Below are positions 53,035 to 62,330 of a stretch of DNA of 64,000 bases, in pieces. Position numbers and translations under genes: made by a program. Origin of the DNA: Novosphingobium sp. KA1 (GTDB taxonomy: Bacteria; Pseudomonadota; Alphaproteobacteria; Sphingomonadales; Sphingomonadaceae); assembly GCF_017309955.1 (NCBI RefSeq), contig NZ_CP021247.1:2071001-2135000 (forward strand), given 5' to 3'. The notes beneath the pieces were generated by a model. The model worked only from the letters and a program-made list of their open reading frames with translations, searched no databases and was not told the origin of the DNA. Numbering within the stretch: position 1 is the stretch's first letter; each line of letters starts with the position of its first letter.

Positions 53035-55113
53035 TCAGGCGGATCGAACCAGCTGGTAATCGCCCGCGCTGTCCACTTGCGCGGTCCAGCCGGGGTAGAC
53101 GACGATCGTGGTGAAGCTCTCCTCGACGATCGCGGGGGAGGGTATTTCCATGCCTGGGGCGAGGTCGGTGCCGCGATAGACCGGCACCGGCGCAAAGCCC
53201 TCGCCGAGATTGGCGCGGCGGTGGCGGATGGGCCGGGGAGCCGGGCCGCCGGGCACGAAGGTGCCGCCGGCAGCCGGTGAGGGGGTCTCGACATGGGCGG
53301 CGAGGCGCAGGCCCGAGATTTCCGGCACTTCATGCTCGCGGACATGGCCATATTCGGCCATGTGGCGGGCGTTAAACAGTTCGCAGGCGCGCGCCGCAAA
53401 GGTCTCGTCGATGAAGCCGAGGTCGCCCAGCGGGGCACCCGCTGCAAAATCGAACGAGAGCGAGAAGTTCTGCCCCGGATAGCGCATGTTGAGCCGGTAA
53501 TCGGCGCGGATGTCCTCAGCGCGGAAGCGGGCGGCGGTGAAGAAGCGGGCGGCACGAGCCGACAGTTCGGTCCACAGCTTGCGGATGCGCGCCAGGTCGA
53601 GCGCGGCGGCCGAAGCGATGTAGGAGCGTTCCTCGTCGATGGTCGGGTTCGCCACCAGAGTGCCGAGCGCCGAAAAGGTCGGCGAGGCCTTGGGCACCAG
53701 CACGCGGGTGATGCCGAGGTCCTCGGCCTGGATCGCGGCGAAGGCGGGGCCATTGCCGCCATAGGCCAGCATGACGAGGTCCTTGGGGTCGATACCCTTG
53801 CCCGCCGTGGTGCGGCGCACGCCCTGGCTCATGTGGGCATTGACCACGCGCCAGCAGTCGAAGGCGGCGCGTTCCGCATCCTCGTGGCCAAGGTCCTGCG
53901 CGATCCGGCCGAAGGCTTCCTCCACGCCGTCGCGCGTCAGGCGGAAGCTGCCGCCGGCAAACCCCTCCTCGGTGGAGAGAATGCCCAGCATGACCAGCGC
54001 ATCGGTCACCGTGGGCTGGGTGCCGCCGCGTCCGTAGCAGATCGGGCCGGGCTCGGACCCCGCCGAGCGCGGGCCGACTTCCAGCGCGCCCTGGTTGACG
54101 TGGCAGATCGAGCCGCCGCCCGCGCCCAGTGTCTCCACTTTCACCATCGGCACGCCGACGAGGTAGCGGTGGTGCATGTTCCAGCCCGCCTCGGCCGGGG
54201 CCTCTCCGTTCAGCACCAGCGCCATGTCGTAGCTGGTGCCGCCCATGTCGACGCAGAGCAGGTCCGGGCAGCCCTTGGCGCGGCCCGCATGGGCGGAACC
54301 GACGACCCCGCCGGCCGGGCCGGAGGCCAGCACGCGGATCGGGGCGCCTTCGATGTAGTCCCGGGTCATGACGCCGCCGGAGGCCTGCATGACCATGAGC
54401 TGGCCCGGATAACCGCCCTCGCCGAGGCGCTGCACCAGCTTTTCGAGGTAGCCGTTGACGCGCGGGGCGACATAGGCGTTGACCACCGTGGTCGAGGTGC
54501 GGTCGTACTCCGGCGCGCGGGGCAGGACTTCGTGGCTGGCCGAGACGTGGGCGTTCCGGATTTCCTGCTGGACGATCTCCTTGGCGCGGCGTTCGTGCTC
54601 GGGATTGGCGAAGGAGAACAGGAACGAGATCGCCACCGATTCCACGTTCTGCAGCCTGAGCTTGCGGCAGGCCTCGCGCAGCGCCGCCTCGTCCAGCGGC
54701 TTGTGGACCGCGCCGTCGTGGAGCACCCGTTCGGGCACGGTCAGGCGGCGGCGGCGCGGGGTGATCTGCTGCGGCGCTTCCAGGCGGACGTCCCAGATGT
54801 CCTCCTTGTAGCCGCGGCGGTATTCGATCTCGTCGCGGAACCCCTCGGTGGTGATCAGGCCGGTGAGGGCGCCGTTCATCTCGATCAGGGTGTTGTCGGC
54901 AACGGTGGTGCCGTGGACGATCGCCTCGCAGCGGCCGAGGAACTCACCGAGCGGCAGGCCCTCCTTCGCGGCCAGCAGGCCAAGGCCCTCCATCACCCCC
55001 AGCGAGCGGTCCTGCGGGGTGGAGAGGTTCTTGTGCAGCACCACTTGCGTGCCCTTGAGGAGCGCGAAGTCGGTGAAAGTGCCGCCGATGTCGATGCCGA
55101 CCCTGTATTGCAT
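53035..55113 (-). CDS. hyuA: Hydantoinase A/5-oxoprolinase family protein
   Basis: A 692-residue ATP-dependent ring-opening subunit. The N-terminus YRVGIDIGGTFTDFALLKG is the acetate/sugar-kinase-type phosphate loop; DLLCVDMGGTSYDMALVLNG and VKVETLGAGGGSICHVNQG are HyuA signatures, and LVMLAYGGNGPAFAAIQAEDLG the third nucleotide-fold motif. With HyuB it opens hydantoins, 5-oxoproline or related lactams with ATP, or acts as an N-methylhydantoinase; acetone-carboxylase beta subunits are also related. It follows hyuB by 58 bases that contain a strong hairpin. Confidence 0.9.
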   Translation of the reverse strand: MQYRVGIDIGGTFTDFALLKGTQVVLHKNLSTPQDRSLGVMEGLGLLAAKEGLPLGEFLGRCEAIVHGTTVADNTLIEMNGALTGLITTEGFRDEIEYRRGYKEDIWDVRLEAPQQITPRRRRLTVPERVLHDGAVHKPLDEAALREACRKLRLQNVESVAISFLFSFANPEHERRAKEIVQQEIRNAHVSASHEVLPRAPEYDRTSTTVVNAYVAPRVNGYLEKLVQRLGEGGYPGQLMVMQASGGVMTRDYIEGAPIRVLASGPAGGVVGSAHAGRAKGCPDLLCVDMGGTSYDMALVLNGEAPAEAGWNMHHRYLVGVPMVKVETLGAGGGSICHVNQGALEVGPRSAGSEPGPICYGRGGTQPTVTDALVMLGILSTEEGFAGGSFRLTRDGVEEAFGRIAQDLGHEDAERAAFDCWRVVNAHMSQGVRRTTAGKGIDPKDLVMLAYGGNGPAFAAIQAEDLGITRVLVPKASPTFSALGTLVANPTIDEERSYIASAAALDLARIRKLWTELSARAARFFTAARFRAEDIRADYRLNMRYPGQNFSLSFDFAAGAPLGDLGFIDETFAARACELFNARHMAEYGHVREHEVPEISGLRLAAHVETPSPAAGGTFVPGGPAPRPIRHRRANLGEGFAPVPVYRGTDLAPGMEIPSPAIVEESFTTIVVYPGWTAQVDSAGDYQLVRSA

Positions 55114-55128
55114 GAAACGTCCTCTCCG

Positions 55129-55159
55129 GGCCGCTCCCCTTCCGGGGAAGGGGGCGGCC
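55129..55159 (-). promoter_or_regulatory. Intercistronic hairpin between hyuB and hyuA
   Basis: GGCCGC-T-CCCCTT (55129-55141) pairs with AAGGGGGCGGCC (55148-55159) with a single bulged T. It lacks a U-run and sits in the gap between the two subunit genes, so it could stabilise one half of the transcript or reduce read-through. Confidence 0.4.
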
Positions 55160-55171
55160 TCGATGTTCTGG

Positions 55172-56992
55172 TTATTCCGCGGCCTCGGCCATGCTGGCCA
55201 TCTCGGCCCTCAGCGCCTCGGTGGCGGCGTGGTCCACCGCCAGCGAATAGTCTTCAAGGCTGCCGGTCAGCACCACGCCGTACTTGGCGCGCGCCGCGGC
55301 AAGGCTGACATATTCGTCGAGCACGTCCTCCTTCACCGCTTCGGGATCGCGCCGCAGCGGCGGGCCGAAGCCGGCGCCGCCGCCGTGCTGGTAGGCGATC
55401 ACCGCGCCTTGCGGCAGCAGGTCCTGCGTGGTGTGGAGGATGGCGCGCTCACCGGGCGAGCCGACCTCGAAGCGGTTGGCATAGGGGATCGCATCGTCCC
55501 CGCCGCACAGGCCGCGCAAGGGGTGCTCGGCCGAGACCATCCAGGCCATCGCCGACGTCGGCCGCAGCACCTGCTTGACGTTGAGCGAGCCCGGAGAGCC
55601 GCGCCACTGGCCGGCGCCGCCGCCATCGGTGGTCATCTCGCGGCTCAGGTTGAGGATCGGGAAGCGGCTTTCCGCATCTTCCGCCTCGGAGAGGATCAGG
55701 CTGCCGAGCGCCGACGGGCAGGAGCCCCAGCCATCGAGGCCCTGCACCGCCGAGACGTCCATCGAGCGGCAGTCGACACCCTGGTCCATCCACATCATGC
55801 CGTTCTCGTCGAAGCCCATGACCATGTTGGGCATGCCGATCTTGTAGAGCTGCGGCTGCGATCGTTCGGGCGCCACGTTGGAGAGGGCGATGCAGACCGC
55901 CTCGGTGATCTCGCAGGCCGGGTGGAACGAGCCCAGCGCCGCGGGCTTGTTGGGCGGCGGCTGGGCGATGCAGCCTTCGGGGATCCGGATCTCGACTGCG
56001 TCGAAGAAGCCCTCGTTCTTGACGATCGTCGGGTCCATCGCCGCAACCACCTGGCACATCACGTAGCTGCGCGAATTGGCGAAGGTGTTCCACACGCCGA
56101 CGAGGTCCTGCCGCTCGTCGGTGCCGGCAAGATCGACGGTCAGCTGGTCGCCGGCGATGGTGCAGGCGACGTGGACCTTGATGTCCTTGGTCCCTGCCGT
56201 GTCGTGGTCGATCCACACGGTCGCCTCGTGGCACCCATCGGGCCACTTCGCCACTTCCTCGCGCACGCGCCGGGTGGTGTGCGCGATCGAGTGGTTGATC
56301 GCCGCCTTGATCGTCTCCCCGCCCCGCTTGCCGAGCAGCTGCTCCAGCATGCGCACCGCGTGCTGGACGCCGCCGATCATCGCGGCGATGTCGCCCGCGA
56401 ACGTGGCGAAGCGGTTGTTGCGCACCACCATGTCGAAGACGTCGCGGCGCAAGGTTCCCCGGTGGACCAGCTTGAGGCAGGGGTAGATCACCCCCTCGGT
56501 AAAGACGTCGGTGGCATCGAGCGAGAAGCCGCCCGGGTCCTTGCCGCCGGTATCGCCCTGATGCGCCTGCAGCGTCTGGATGCAGATCAGCTCGCCCTTG
56601 TCGTCATAGACCGGGCCGTAGATGCAGTAATCGGGCAGATGGCCGCCGCCGTGATCGGGATCGTTGCCAAGGAAGACGTCGCCCGGTCCCCAGTCGTAGC
56701 GCTCCTGGTTCATCAGCCCCCAGCGCGTCTCCATCTGGTTCACGAATGTCAGGTGCGGCGTGCCCACCGCGCCCATGGCCAGGCGGCCGTGGGCATCGAC
56801 GATGGCGGCATTGCGCTCGTTCGACTGGTTGATGATCGGGCTGGAGGCGGCGCGGCCCAGATAAGTCGCAGCCTCGAAACAGACCGTCTCGAAGGCGCCG
56901 CGAATGATGTCGGCGGTGACCGCATCGATACTGGCGCTTGTCGGCAGGGGGCCGCGCGGCGCGGCGAGCTTGCGGTTCAGCTCGTAGGACAC
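55172..56992 (-). CDS. hyuB: Hydantoinase B/5-oxoprolinase family protein
   Basis: A 606-residue partner of HyuA. DVFLGNDPDHGGGHLPDYCIYGPVY, GGKDPGGFSLDATDVFTEG and STDGGGAGQWRG-type glycine-rich segments (TTDGGGAGQWRGSPG near 460) are HyuB signatures. Length is typical. It is first in the leftward hyuBA operon, with a 139-base divergent gap to the aminotransferase gene. Confidence 0.91.
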   Translation of the reverse strand: MSYELNRKLAAPRGPLPTSASIDAVTADIIRGAFETVCFEAATYLGRAASSPIINQSNERNAAIVDAHGRLAMGAVGTPHLTFVNQMETRWGLMNQERYDWGPGDVFLGNDPDHGGGHLPDYCIYGPVYDDKGELICIQTLQAHQGDTGGKDPGGFSLDATDVFTEGVIYPCLKLVHRGTLRRDVFDMVVRNNRFATFAGDIAAMIGGVQHAVRMLEQLLGKRGGETIKAAINHSIAHTTRRVREEVAKWPDGCHEATVWIDHDTAGTKDIKVHVACTIAGDQLTVDLAGTDERQDLVGVWNTFANSRSYVMCQVVAAMDPTIVKNEGFFDAVEIRIPEGCIAQPPPNKPAALGSFHPACEITEAVCIALSNVAPERSQPQLYKIGMPNMVMGFDENGMMWMDQGVDCRSMDVSAVQGLDGWGSCPSALGSLILSEAEDAESRFPILNLSREMTTDGGGAGQWRGSPGSLNVKQVLRPTSAMAWMVSAEHPLRGLCGGDDAIPYANRFEVGSPGERAILHTTQDLLPQGAVIAYQHGGGAGFGPPLRRDPEAVKEDVLDEYVSLAAARAKYGVVLTGSLEDYSLAVDHAATEALRAEMASMAEAAE

Positions 56993-57131
56993 GTCTCTTG
57001 CTCTCCCTTGTGGTTTGTCCGAGGTAGGCGGCGAGCGGGCCCGCTTCTCGACAGCGAGCGCATCGGCCCATGCAGATCACGAAACAGCCGCGCCGGGCTT
57101 GACCACGGGCGCACAAGGAGCCGTACCGGGC

Positions 57132-58310
57132 ATGAAGACAGCTGGCCGTATCCACCCGGTCTATGCGCAAATGGAGCGCACCGTGTTCGACCGCATGTCG
57201 GCACTGGCGCGCGAGCATGGCGCGATCAATCTGGGGCAGGGCTTTCCCGACGGGCCGCCGGTGCCCGCGCTGATCGAGGCTGCGAGCCGGGCCTTGCACG
57301 AAAGATCGAACCAGTATCCGCCCGGCGCGGGCCTGATCGAACTGCGCGAGGCGATCTGCGGTTATTACGCGCGGCGACAGGGGGTCGCGCTGGCACCCGG
57401 GCAGGTGACGGTGACTTCCGGGGCGACCGAGGCACTGGCCGCCGCCGTCTTCGCTTTCGTAAAGCCGGGCGACGAAGTGATCCTGTTCCAGCCCGCTTAC
57501 GACGCCTATGCGCCGCTGGTGGTCCGGGCGGGCGGCGTTCCGGTCTCGATCCCGCTTTCGCCGCCGCATTTCCGTTATCCGGCCGAGGCGCTGGAGGCAG
57601 CGATAACGCCGCGTACGCGCGTGGTGATGCTCAACGACCCGCTCAATCCGGCGGGCACGGTCGCCAGTCACGCGGAACTGGCGGCCATTGCGCAGGCCAG
57701 CACGGCGCATGACCTGATCGCGATCTGCGACGAGGTATGGGAGGATGTGCGTTTCGACGGCCTAGCCCACCGCTCGCTGATGGCCTTCCCCGGCATGGCC
57801 GAGCGAACGGTGAAGATCGGTTCGGCGGGCAAGATCTTTGGTCTCACCGGCTGGAAGATCGGCTGGATGATCGCGGCGGGCGATCTGGCGACGGCGATTG
57901 CGCGCGCGCACCAGTTCCTGACTTATGCCACCGCGGTGCCGCTGCAATGGGCAGTGGCGGAGGGGCTGGCGCTGCCCGATGCGGTGCTGGACGGCCAGCG
58001 CGCCGCATGGGCCGCCGCGCGTGAGCGGTTGAAGGCGGGGCTGACCGAGGCGGGCTTTGTCGTGCTGCCCAATGCGGCGACGTGGTTCCTCAATGTCGAT
58101 CTCACCGCCTCGGGCATTTCCCTGTGCGACCGCGAATTCAGCGCGCGCGCGGTGACCGAAGCCGGGGTGGCGAGCGTGCCTGTCTCGGCGCTCTACCAAG
58201 GGGATGCCGCGCCCGGGCATCTGGTGCGCTTCTGCTTCACCAAGCCCCTGGATGTGCTGGACGAGGCGGTTTCGCGTCTCGCCCGTTTCCGCGAGGCGCT
58301 GATCGGCTGA
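57132..58310 (+). CDS. PLP-dependent aminotransferase class I/II
   Basis: A 392-residue fold-type I aminotransferase. INLGQGFPDGPPVPALIEAA, NQYPPGAGLIELREAI and VTSGATEALAAAVFAFVKPGDEVI match the methionine/kynurenine aminotransferase group; VVMLNDPLNPAG and the PLP lysine in GSAGKIFGLTGWKIGWM are intact. AGGAG lies 11 bases before the ATG. It is divergent from hyuBA and leads the permease gene, so it probably processes an amino acid produced from the imported compound. Confidence 0.88.
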   Translation: MKTAGRIHPVYAQMERTVFDRMSALAREHGAINLGQGFPDGPPVPALIEAASRALHERSNQYPPGAGLIELREAICGYYARRQGVALAPGQVTVTSGATEALAAAVFAFVKPGDEVILFQPAYDAYAPLVVRAGGVPVSIPLSPPHFRYPAEALEAAITPRTRVVMLNDPLNPAGTVASHAELAAIAQASTAHDLIAICDEVWEDVRFDGLAHRSLMAFPGMAERTVKIGSAGKIFGLTGWKIGWMIAAGDLATAIARAHQFLTYATAVPLQWAVAEGLALPDAVLDGQRAAWAAARERLKAGLTEAGFVVLPNAATWFLNVDLTASGISLCDREFSARAVTEAGVASVPVSALYQGDAAPGHLVRFCFTKPLDVLDEAVSRLARFREALIG

Positions 58311-58389
58311 CGACCATCACGCAACCGCCGCTTGACACTTTGCTGCACTGCGGCATCGTGGGCCGCTCAGGCATCGGGGGACGCGGCAG

Positions 58390-59859
58390 ATGGTGGATGG
58401 TGAAGGCGCGCTCTGGAATGCGGATCTCGCGCCGACGAGCGAGGCGCAGCGCAACTGGCGCTGGTGGCACTTCGCGGCGCTGTGGGTGGGCATGGTCGTT
58501 GCCGTGCCGAGCTGGATGCTCTGCGCCGGGCTGATCGACCAGGGCATGTCGGCCTTGCAGGCGATCGGCACGGTGCTGCTGGGCAACCTGATCATTCTCG
58601 TGCCGATGCTGCTGATCGGCCATTCGGGCGCGCGCTACGGCGTGCCTTTCGCGGTGCTCGCACGCGCCTCGTTCGGCACGGTGGGTGCGCGCCTGCCCGC
58701 CATGGCCCGCGCGCTGGTCGCCTGCGGCTGGTACGGCATCCAGACCTGGATCGGCGGCGAGGCGCTGCTGACACTGCTCGGCATCTTCCTCGGCGCGGAC
58801 CTGCGCGGCGCGGCGCTGCCGTTCTTCGGGATCGGCATCGGCCAGTTGCTGGCTTTCCTGGTATTCTGGGGCGTGCAGCTGTTTTTCGTGCGCAAGGGCC
58901 TGACCACGATCCGCAAGCTGGAGACCTGGACCGCGCCCGCCAAGCTCATCGCCTGCCTCGGCCTTGTCTGGTGGGCGGTGGACGCGGCGGGCGGTGTCGG
59001 GCCGATCTTCTCGGCGCCTTCGGCCTTTGGTCCCGGCGGGGCAAGGGAAGGGCAGTTCTGGGCGGTCTGGCTGCCTGCGATTACCGCCATGGTCGGTTTC
59101 TGGGGTACGCTGGCGCTCAATATCGCGGACTTCACCCGCTTCGCGCATAGCCAGCGCGACCAGATGCTCGGCCAGGCGCTGGGCCTGCCGCCGACGATGG
59201 GGCTGATCGCACTGCTGAGCGTGATCACCACTTCGGCCACGGTGGTCATCCACGGCCGCGCGATCTGGGACCCGGTGGAACTGGCCGGAACGCTGTCGGG
59301 GCCCTTCGTGCTGCTGGGGCTGATCGTGATCGCGGTGGACACGGTATCGTGCAACATCGCCGCCAATCTGGTCTGCTCGGCCTTCGACTTCGCTTCGCTG
59401 AAACCCTCGAAGATCAGCTACCGCACCGGGGCGCTGATCACCGCGACCATCGGCCTTGTCATGATGCCGTGGAAGATCATGGCGAGCACGCAGGGCTACA
59501 TCTTCACCTGGCTGACCGGCTACGGCGCGCTGCTGGGCCCGATCACCGGCATCCTGATCGCCGACTACTGGCTGCTGCGCGATGCGCGGCTGGACGTGGA
59601 CGGGCTCTACCTTGAACAGGGCCCCTACACCTACCGCAAGGGCTGGAACCCGCGCGCGCTGATCGCGCTGGTGCTGGGTATCGCGCCCAATGTGCCGGGC
59701 TTCCTCTCGGTCGCCGCGCCGGGCGTGTTCGGGGAGGCGGGGGCGCTGTTCTCGGGGATCTATACGTATGCGTGGTTCGTCGGCGTGGCGGCGGCGCTGG
59801 GCAGCTATACACTGATGATGCGGGGCAGGGCGGCGGTGGCGGTTGTTGCCGTGGCTTGA
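58390..59859 (+). CDS. NCS1 family nucleobase/hydantoin-type permease
   Basis: A 489-residue, roughly 12-helix membrane transporter of the cytosine/uracil/allantoin/hydantoin (NCS1) family. PFAVLARASFGTVGARLPAMARALVACGWYGIQTWIGG is the family signature around helix 3, with NIADFTRFAHSQRDQMLGQALG and the later GYGALLGPITGILIADYWLLR also typical. Being next to a hydantoinase/oxoprolinase pair, a cyclic ureide or nucleobase-like nitrogen source is the likely cargo. Confidence 0.9.
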   Translation: MVDGEGALWNADLAPTSEAQRNWRWWHFAALWVGMVVAVPSWMLCAGLIDQGMSALQAIGTVLLGNLIILVPMLLIGHSGARYGVPFAVLARASFGTVGARLPAMARALVACGWYGIQTWIGGEALLTLLGIFLGADLRGAALPFFGIGIGQLLAFLVFWGVQLFFVRKGLTTIRKLETWTAPAKLIACLGLVWWAVDAAGGVGPIFSAPSAFGPGGAREGQFWAVWLPAITAMVGFWGTLALNIADFTRFAHSQRDQMLGQALGLPPTMGLIALLSVITTSATVVIHGRAIWDPVELAGTLSGPFVLLGLIVIAVDTVSCNIAANLVCSAFDFASLKPSKISYRTGALITATIGLVMMPWKIMASTQGYIFTWLTGYGALLGPITGILIADYWLLRDARLDVDGLYLEQGPYTYRKGWNPRALIALVLGIAPNVPGFLSVAAPGVFGEAGALFSGIYTYAWFVGVAAALGSYTLMMRGRAAVAVVAVA

Positions 59860-59871
59860 AGTAGGAAAGTA

Positions 59872-59945
59872 AAAGCAGGGGAGCATAGCCCCCCTGCACC
59901 CCCAATACCGTCTAGGTCACGCGGACCAACCGCGTTGCGCGCCCA
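59872..59945 (+). repeat. 74-bp dispersed repeat, copy 2
   Basis: Partner of the copy at 10866-10939, in opposite orientation, 69 of 74 identical with no gaps. It begins 13 bases after the permease stop codon and lies between convergent genes (permease and dnaB). Confidence 0.75.
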
Positions 59946-60027
59946 TGGCTGCGCCGGGAGACTTATAGGCTGCGCCGCAAGGAGCGCACTGCGGATAGGC
60001 AGGGCACGACGCAGACATTCCAAGGGT

Positions 60028-60046
60028 CTGGGGGATCATCCCCCAG
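60028..60046 (-). terminator. Hairpin downstream of dnaB
   Basis: CTGGGGGAT (60028-60036) and ATCCCCCAG (60038-60046) form a palindromic stem 22 bases beyond the dnaB stop. There is no U-run, so it is at best a weak terminator or RNA-stabilising end. Confidence 0.4.
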
Positions 60047-60068
60047 GACTTCCTCTTTCCTAATCCGC

Positions 60069-61580
60069 TCAATCGCTCTCGAAAGCCCCACGCATATCGT
60101 CGTCCGCCAGATCCGAGAACTTCGTGATCCGCGCTTCGAAGCGCATGCGGACCTTGCCGGTGGCGCCGTGGCGCTGCTTGGCGATGATGAGTTCCGAAAG
60201 GCCGGTCACTTCTTCCATCTTCGCGCGCCATGTTTCCCACTTGTCGCGCACGTCGGGGGTGTCGGTGTCGCTGGGGAACTTCGGCTCTGTGGCCTTCACG
60301 TAGTAGTCTTCGCGGAACACGAACCAGACCATGTCCGCGTCCTGCTCGATCGAGCCCGATTCGCGAAGGTCGGAGAGCATCGGGCGCTTGTCCTCGCGCG
60401 ATTCCACCGCACGGGAGAGCTGCGAGAGCGCGATCACCGGAACGTGCAGTTCCTTGGCGAGCGTCTTCAGACCACGCGAAATCTCGGAGATTTCGTTCAC
60501 GCGGTTGTCGGTGGCGCGGCCCGAGCCCTGCAGCAGCTGCAGGTAGTCGATGATGACGAGGCCGATGTTGTGTCGGCGCTTCAGGCGGCGGGCGCGGGTG
60601 CGCAGGCCGGCGATGGTGAGGCCGGGGGTATCGTCGATGAACAGCGGCAGTTCGGCGAGGCGCTGGCTGGCGAAGGACAGCTGCTGGAAGTCCTCGCGGC
60701 TGATCTTGCCCATGCGCAGCGCTTCGGAACTGATGCCCGACTGTTCGGCCAGGATACGCGTGGCCAGCTGGTCGGCGCTCATTTCGAGGCTGAAGAAGGC
60801 AGTCGCCGCGCCGACCGACTTTTCGACCGGGATGCCGTCCGCCAGATCGCGCTGCAGCCGGTCGGAGGCGTTGAAGGCGATGTTGGTGACGAGCGAGGTC
60901 TTGCCCATGCCCGGACGGCCGGCAAGGATGATCAAGTCGGAATCGTGAAGGCCGCCGATCTTGTTGTTCACCGAATTGAGGCCGGTGGTCTTGCCCGAGA
61001 TGTGGCCGCCCGAATTGAACGCCTTCTCGATGGCGCCGATGGCGGTGCGGGTGGCGGCGGCGAAGCTCTTGGCCTCGTTCGCGGTGGAGGCGCCTTCGGC
61101 CACCTTGTAAAGCGCGGCTTCGGCGCGTTCCACCTGCTCCATCGGCTCCACCGATTCGGAGGTGTCCATGGCTTCGGCCACGAGATTGCGGCCCACCGAG
61201 ATCAGTTCGCGCAGCAGGGCGAGGTCGTAGATCTGGGCGGCGAGTTCGCGCGGGGCGAGCAGGCCCTGGCCGTCGGCGGTCAGGCGGGCGAGGTAGGAGA
61301 CGCCGCCCAGCGCCTTGAGCTGTTCGTCCGCCTCGAAATAGGGGCGCAGGGTAACCGGGGTAACCACGGCCTTGCGGTCGAGCAGCTGGAGGATGCGCTC
61401 GTAGATGCGGGCGTGGACAGGTTCGAAGAAGTGCGTGGGCGAGAGCTGCGTCGGAAGCTCCTCGATCACGCGGTTGTCGATGAGCACGGCGCCCAGGAAC
61501 GCGGCTTCCGCCTCGACGTTCGAGGGCAGGCTGCGGGCTTCGGCCGCAGGCTCGCGGGTGATGAGGGCTTCGTCTGACAT
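60069..61580 (-). CDS. dnaB: Replicative DNA helicase
   Basis: A 503-residue hexameric helicase that unwinds DNA at the replication fork. The N-terminal helical domain (SNVEAEAAFLGAVLIDNRVI onward) binds primase; the RecA-like domain has Walker A in ILAGRPGMGKTSLVTNIAFN, TAFFSLEMSADQLATR, GLVIIDYLQLL and the C-terminal VIALSQLSRAVESREDKRP/LRESGSIEQDADMV motifs. No intein is present. The ATG at 61580 begins the conserved sequence; three DnaA-box-like sites lie 48-91 bases upstream. Confidence 0.97.
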   Translation of the reverse strand: MSDEALITREPAAEARSLPSNVEAEAAFLGAVLIDNRVIEELPTQLSPTHFFEPVHARIYERILQLLDRKAVVTPVTLRPYFEADEQLKALGGVSYLARLTADGQGLLAPRELAAQIYDLALLRELISVGRNLVAEAMDTSESVEPMEQVERAEAALYKVAEGASTANEAKSFAAATRTAIGAIEKAFNSGGHISGKTTGLNSVNNKIGGLHDSDLIILAGRPGMGKTSLVTNIAFNASDRLQRDLADGIPVEKSVGAATAFFSLEMSADQLATRILAEQSGISSEALRMGKISREDFQQLSFASQRLAELPLFIDDTPGLTIAGLRTRARRLKRRHNIGLVIIDYLQLLQGSGRATDNRVNEISEISRGLKTLAKELHVPVIALSQLSRAVESREDKRPMLSDLRESGSIEQDADMVWFVFREDYYVKATEPKFPSDTDTPDVRDKWETWRAKMEEVTGLSELIIAKQRHGATGKVRMRFEARITKFSDLADDDMRGAFESD

Positions 61581-61627
61581 GAGGGACCGGACAATGCCCC
61601 AAGAGCGGGGTGAGCGGCAAGCGCGCC

Positions 61628-61671
61628 TGTGGAGCATTTGTATGCACAGCCTGTTGATGGCCGGTGGATAA
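61628..61671. promoter_or_regulatory. Cluster of three DnaA-box-like sites upstream of dnaB
   Basis: TGTGGAGCA (61628-61636), GTATGCACA (61640-61648) and GGTGGATAA (61663-61671) match TTATCCACA or its complement at 7, 8 and 8 of 9 positions (the second with N at the variable base). Three such sites in 44 bases is unusual for GC-rich sequence. They lie in the divergent region between dnaB and the UPF0262 gene. Confidence 0.4.
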
Positions 61672-61834
61672 TCCTGCGGCTTGCTCCCGCTGTCACAGCT
61701 CCCTGCCGCGCCTGGGCATCGGCGGCGACATGAGGCCTGCCGGCAACACTGTATCGCAACCGTGTCTTTATGCGGGACTACGTGCCGGCTGCACTTGCTC
61801 GCTCATGCCGCAACCGCGTAAAGGCGCTCAGACC

Positions 61835-62317
61835 ATGGCCGATCCGCGAATCTCGCATATCGAACTCGACGAGGCGACCATCCTGTGGCGCAACGCCGAC
61901 ATCGAGCAGGAACGGCGCATCGCGATATTCGACCTCATCGAGGACAATGTCTTCAGGCCCGTGCGCGCCTTCGAGGCCGGGCACGAGGGGCCTTATCGCC
62001 TGCGCCTGTCGGTGCGCGACGGGCGGCTGTCGCTCGACATCGGTAGTGAAGGCGGCGATCCGATCGAGACGATGGTGCTGGGGCTTGCCCGCTTCCGCCG
62101 TCCGGTGCGCGAGTACTTCGCGATTTGCGAAAGCTACTACCAGGCGATTCGCAAGGCCTCCGCGCAGGAGATCGAGACGATCGACATGGCCCGCCGCGCT
62201 ATCCACAACAATGCGGCCGAACTGCTGCTCGAACGCCTCGACGGCAAGGTCGAAACCGACTTCCCGACCGCGCGCAGGCTTTTCACGCTGATCTGCGTCC
62301 TGCATATCCGGGGCTGA
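61835..62317 (+). CDS. UPF0262 family protein
   Basis: A 160-residue protein of a conserved alphaproteobacterial family of exactly this length. RISHIELDEATILWRNADIE, ERRIAIFDLIEDNVFRP, YRLRLSVRDGRLSLDI and the closing FTLICVLHIRG are family signatures. No function is established. The ATG at 61835 is chosen to match the family's N-terminus. Confidence 0.88.
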   Translation: MADPRISHIELDEATILWRNADIEQERRIAIFDLIEDNVFRPVRAFEAGHEGPYRLRLSVRDGRLSLDIGSEGGDPIETMVLGLARFRRPVREYFAICESYYQAIRKASAQEIETIDMARRAIHNNAAELLLERLDGKVETDFPTARRLFTLICVLHIRG

Positions 62318-62330
62318 AGGGGGCTTCACG

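Noticed and set aside
60028..60046. Third copy of the 74-bp dispersed repeat
   Set aside because: It shares only a CTGGGGGAT-type hairpin and no wider sequence with the two real copies.
61581..61834. Chromosomal replication origin near dnaB
   Set aside because: Only three imperfect DnaA-box-like sites, no AT-rich unwinding region and no typical origin-flanking genes such as dnaA, hemE or gidA.
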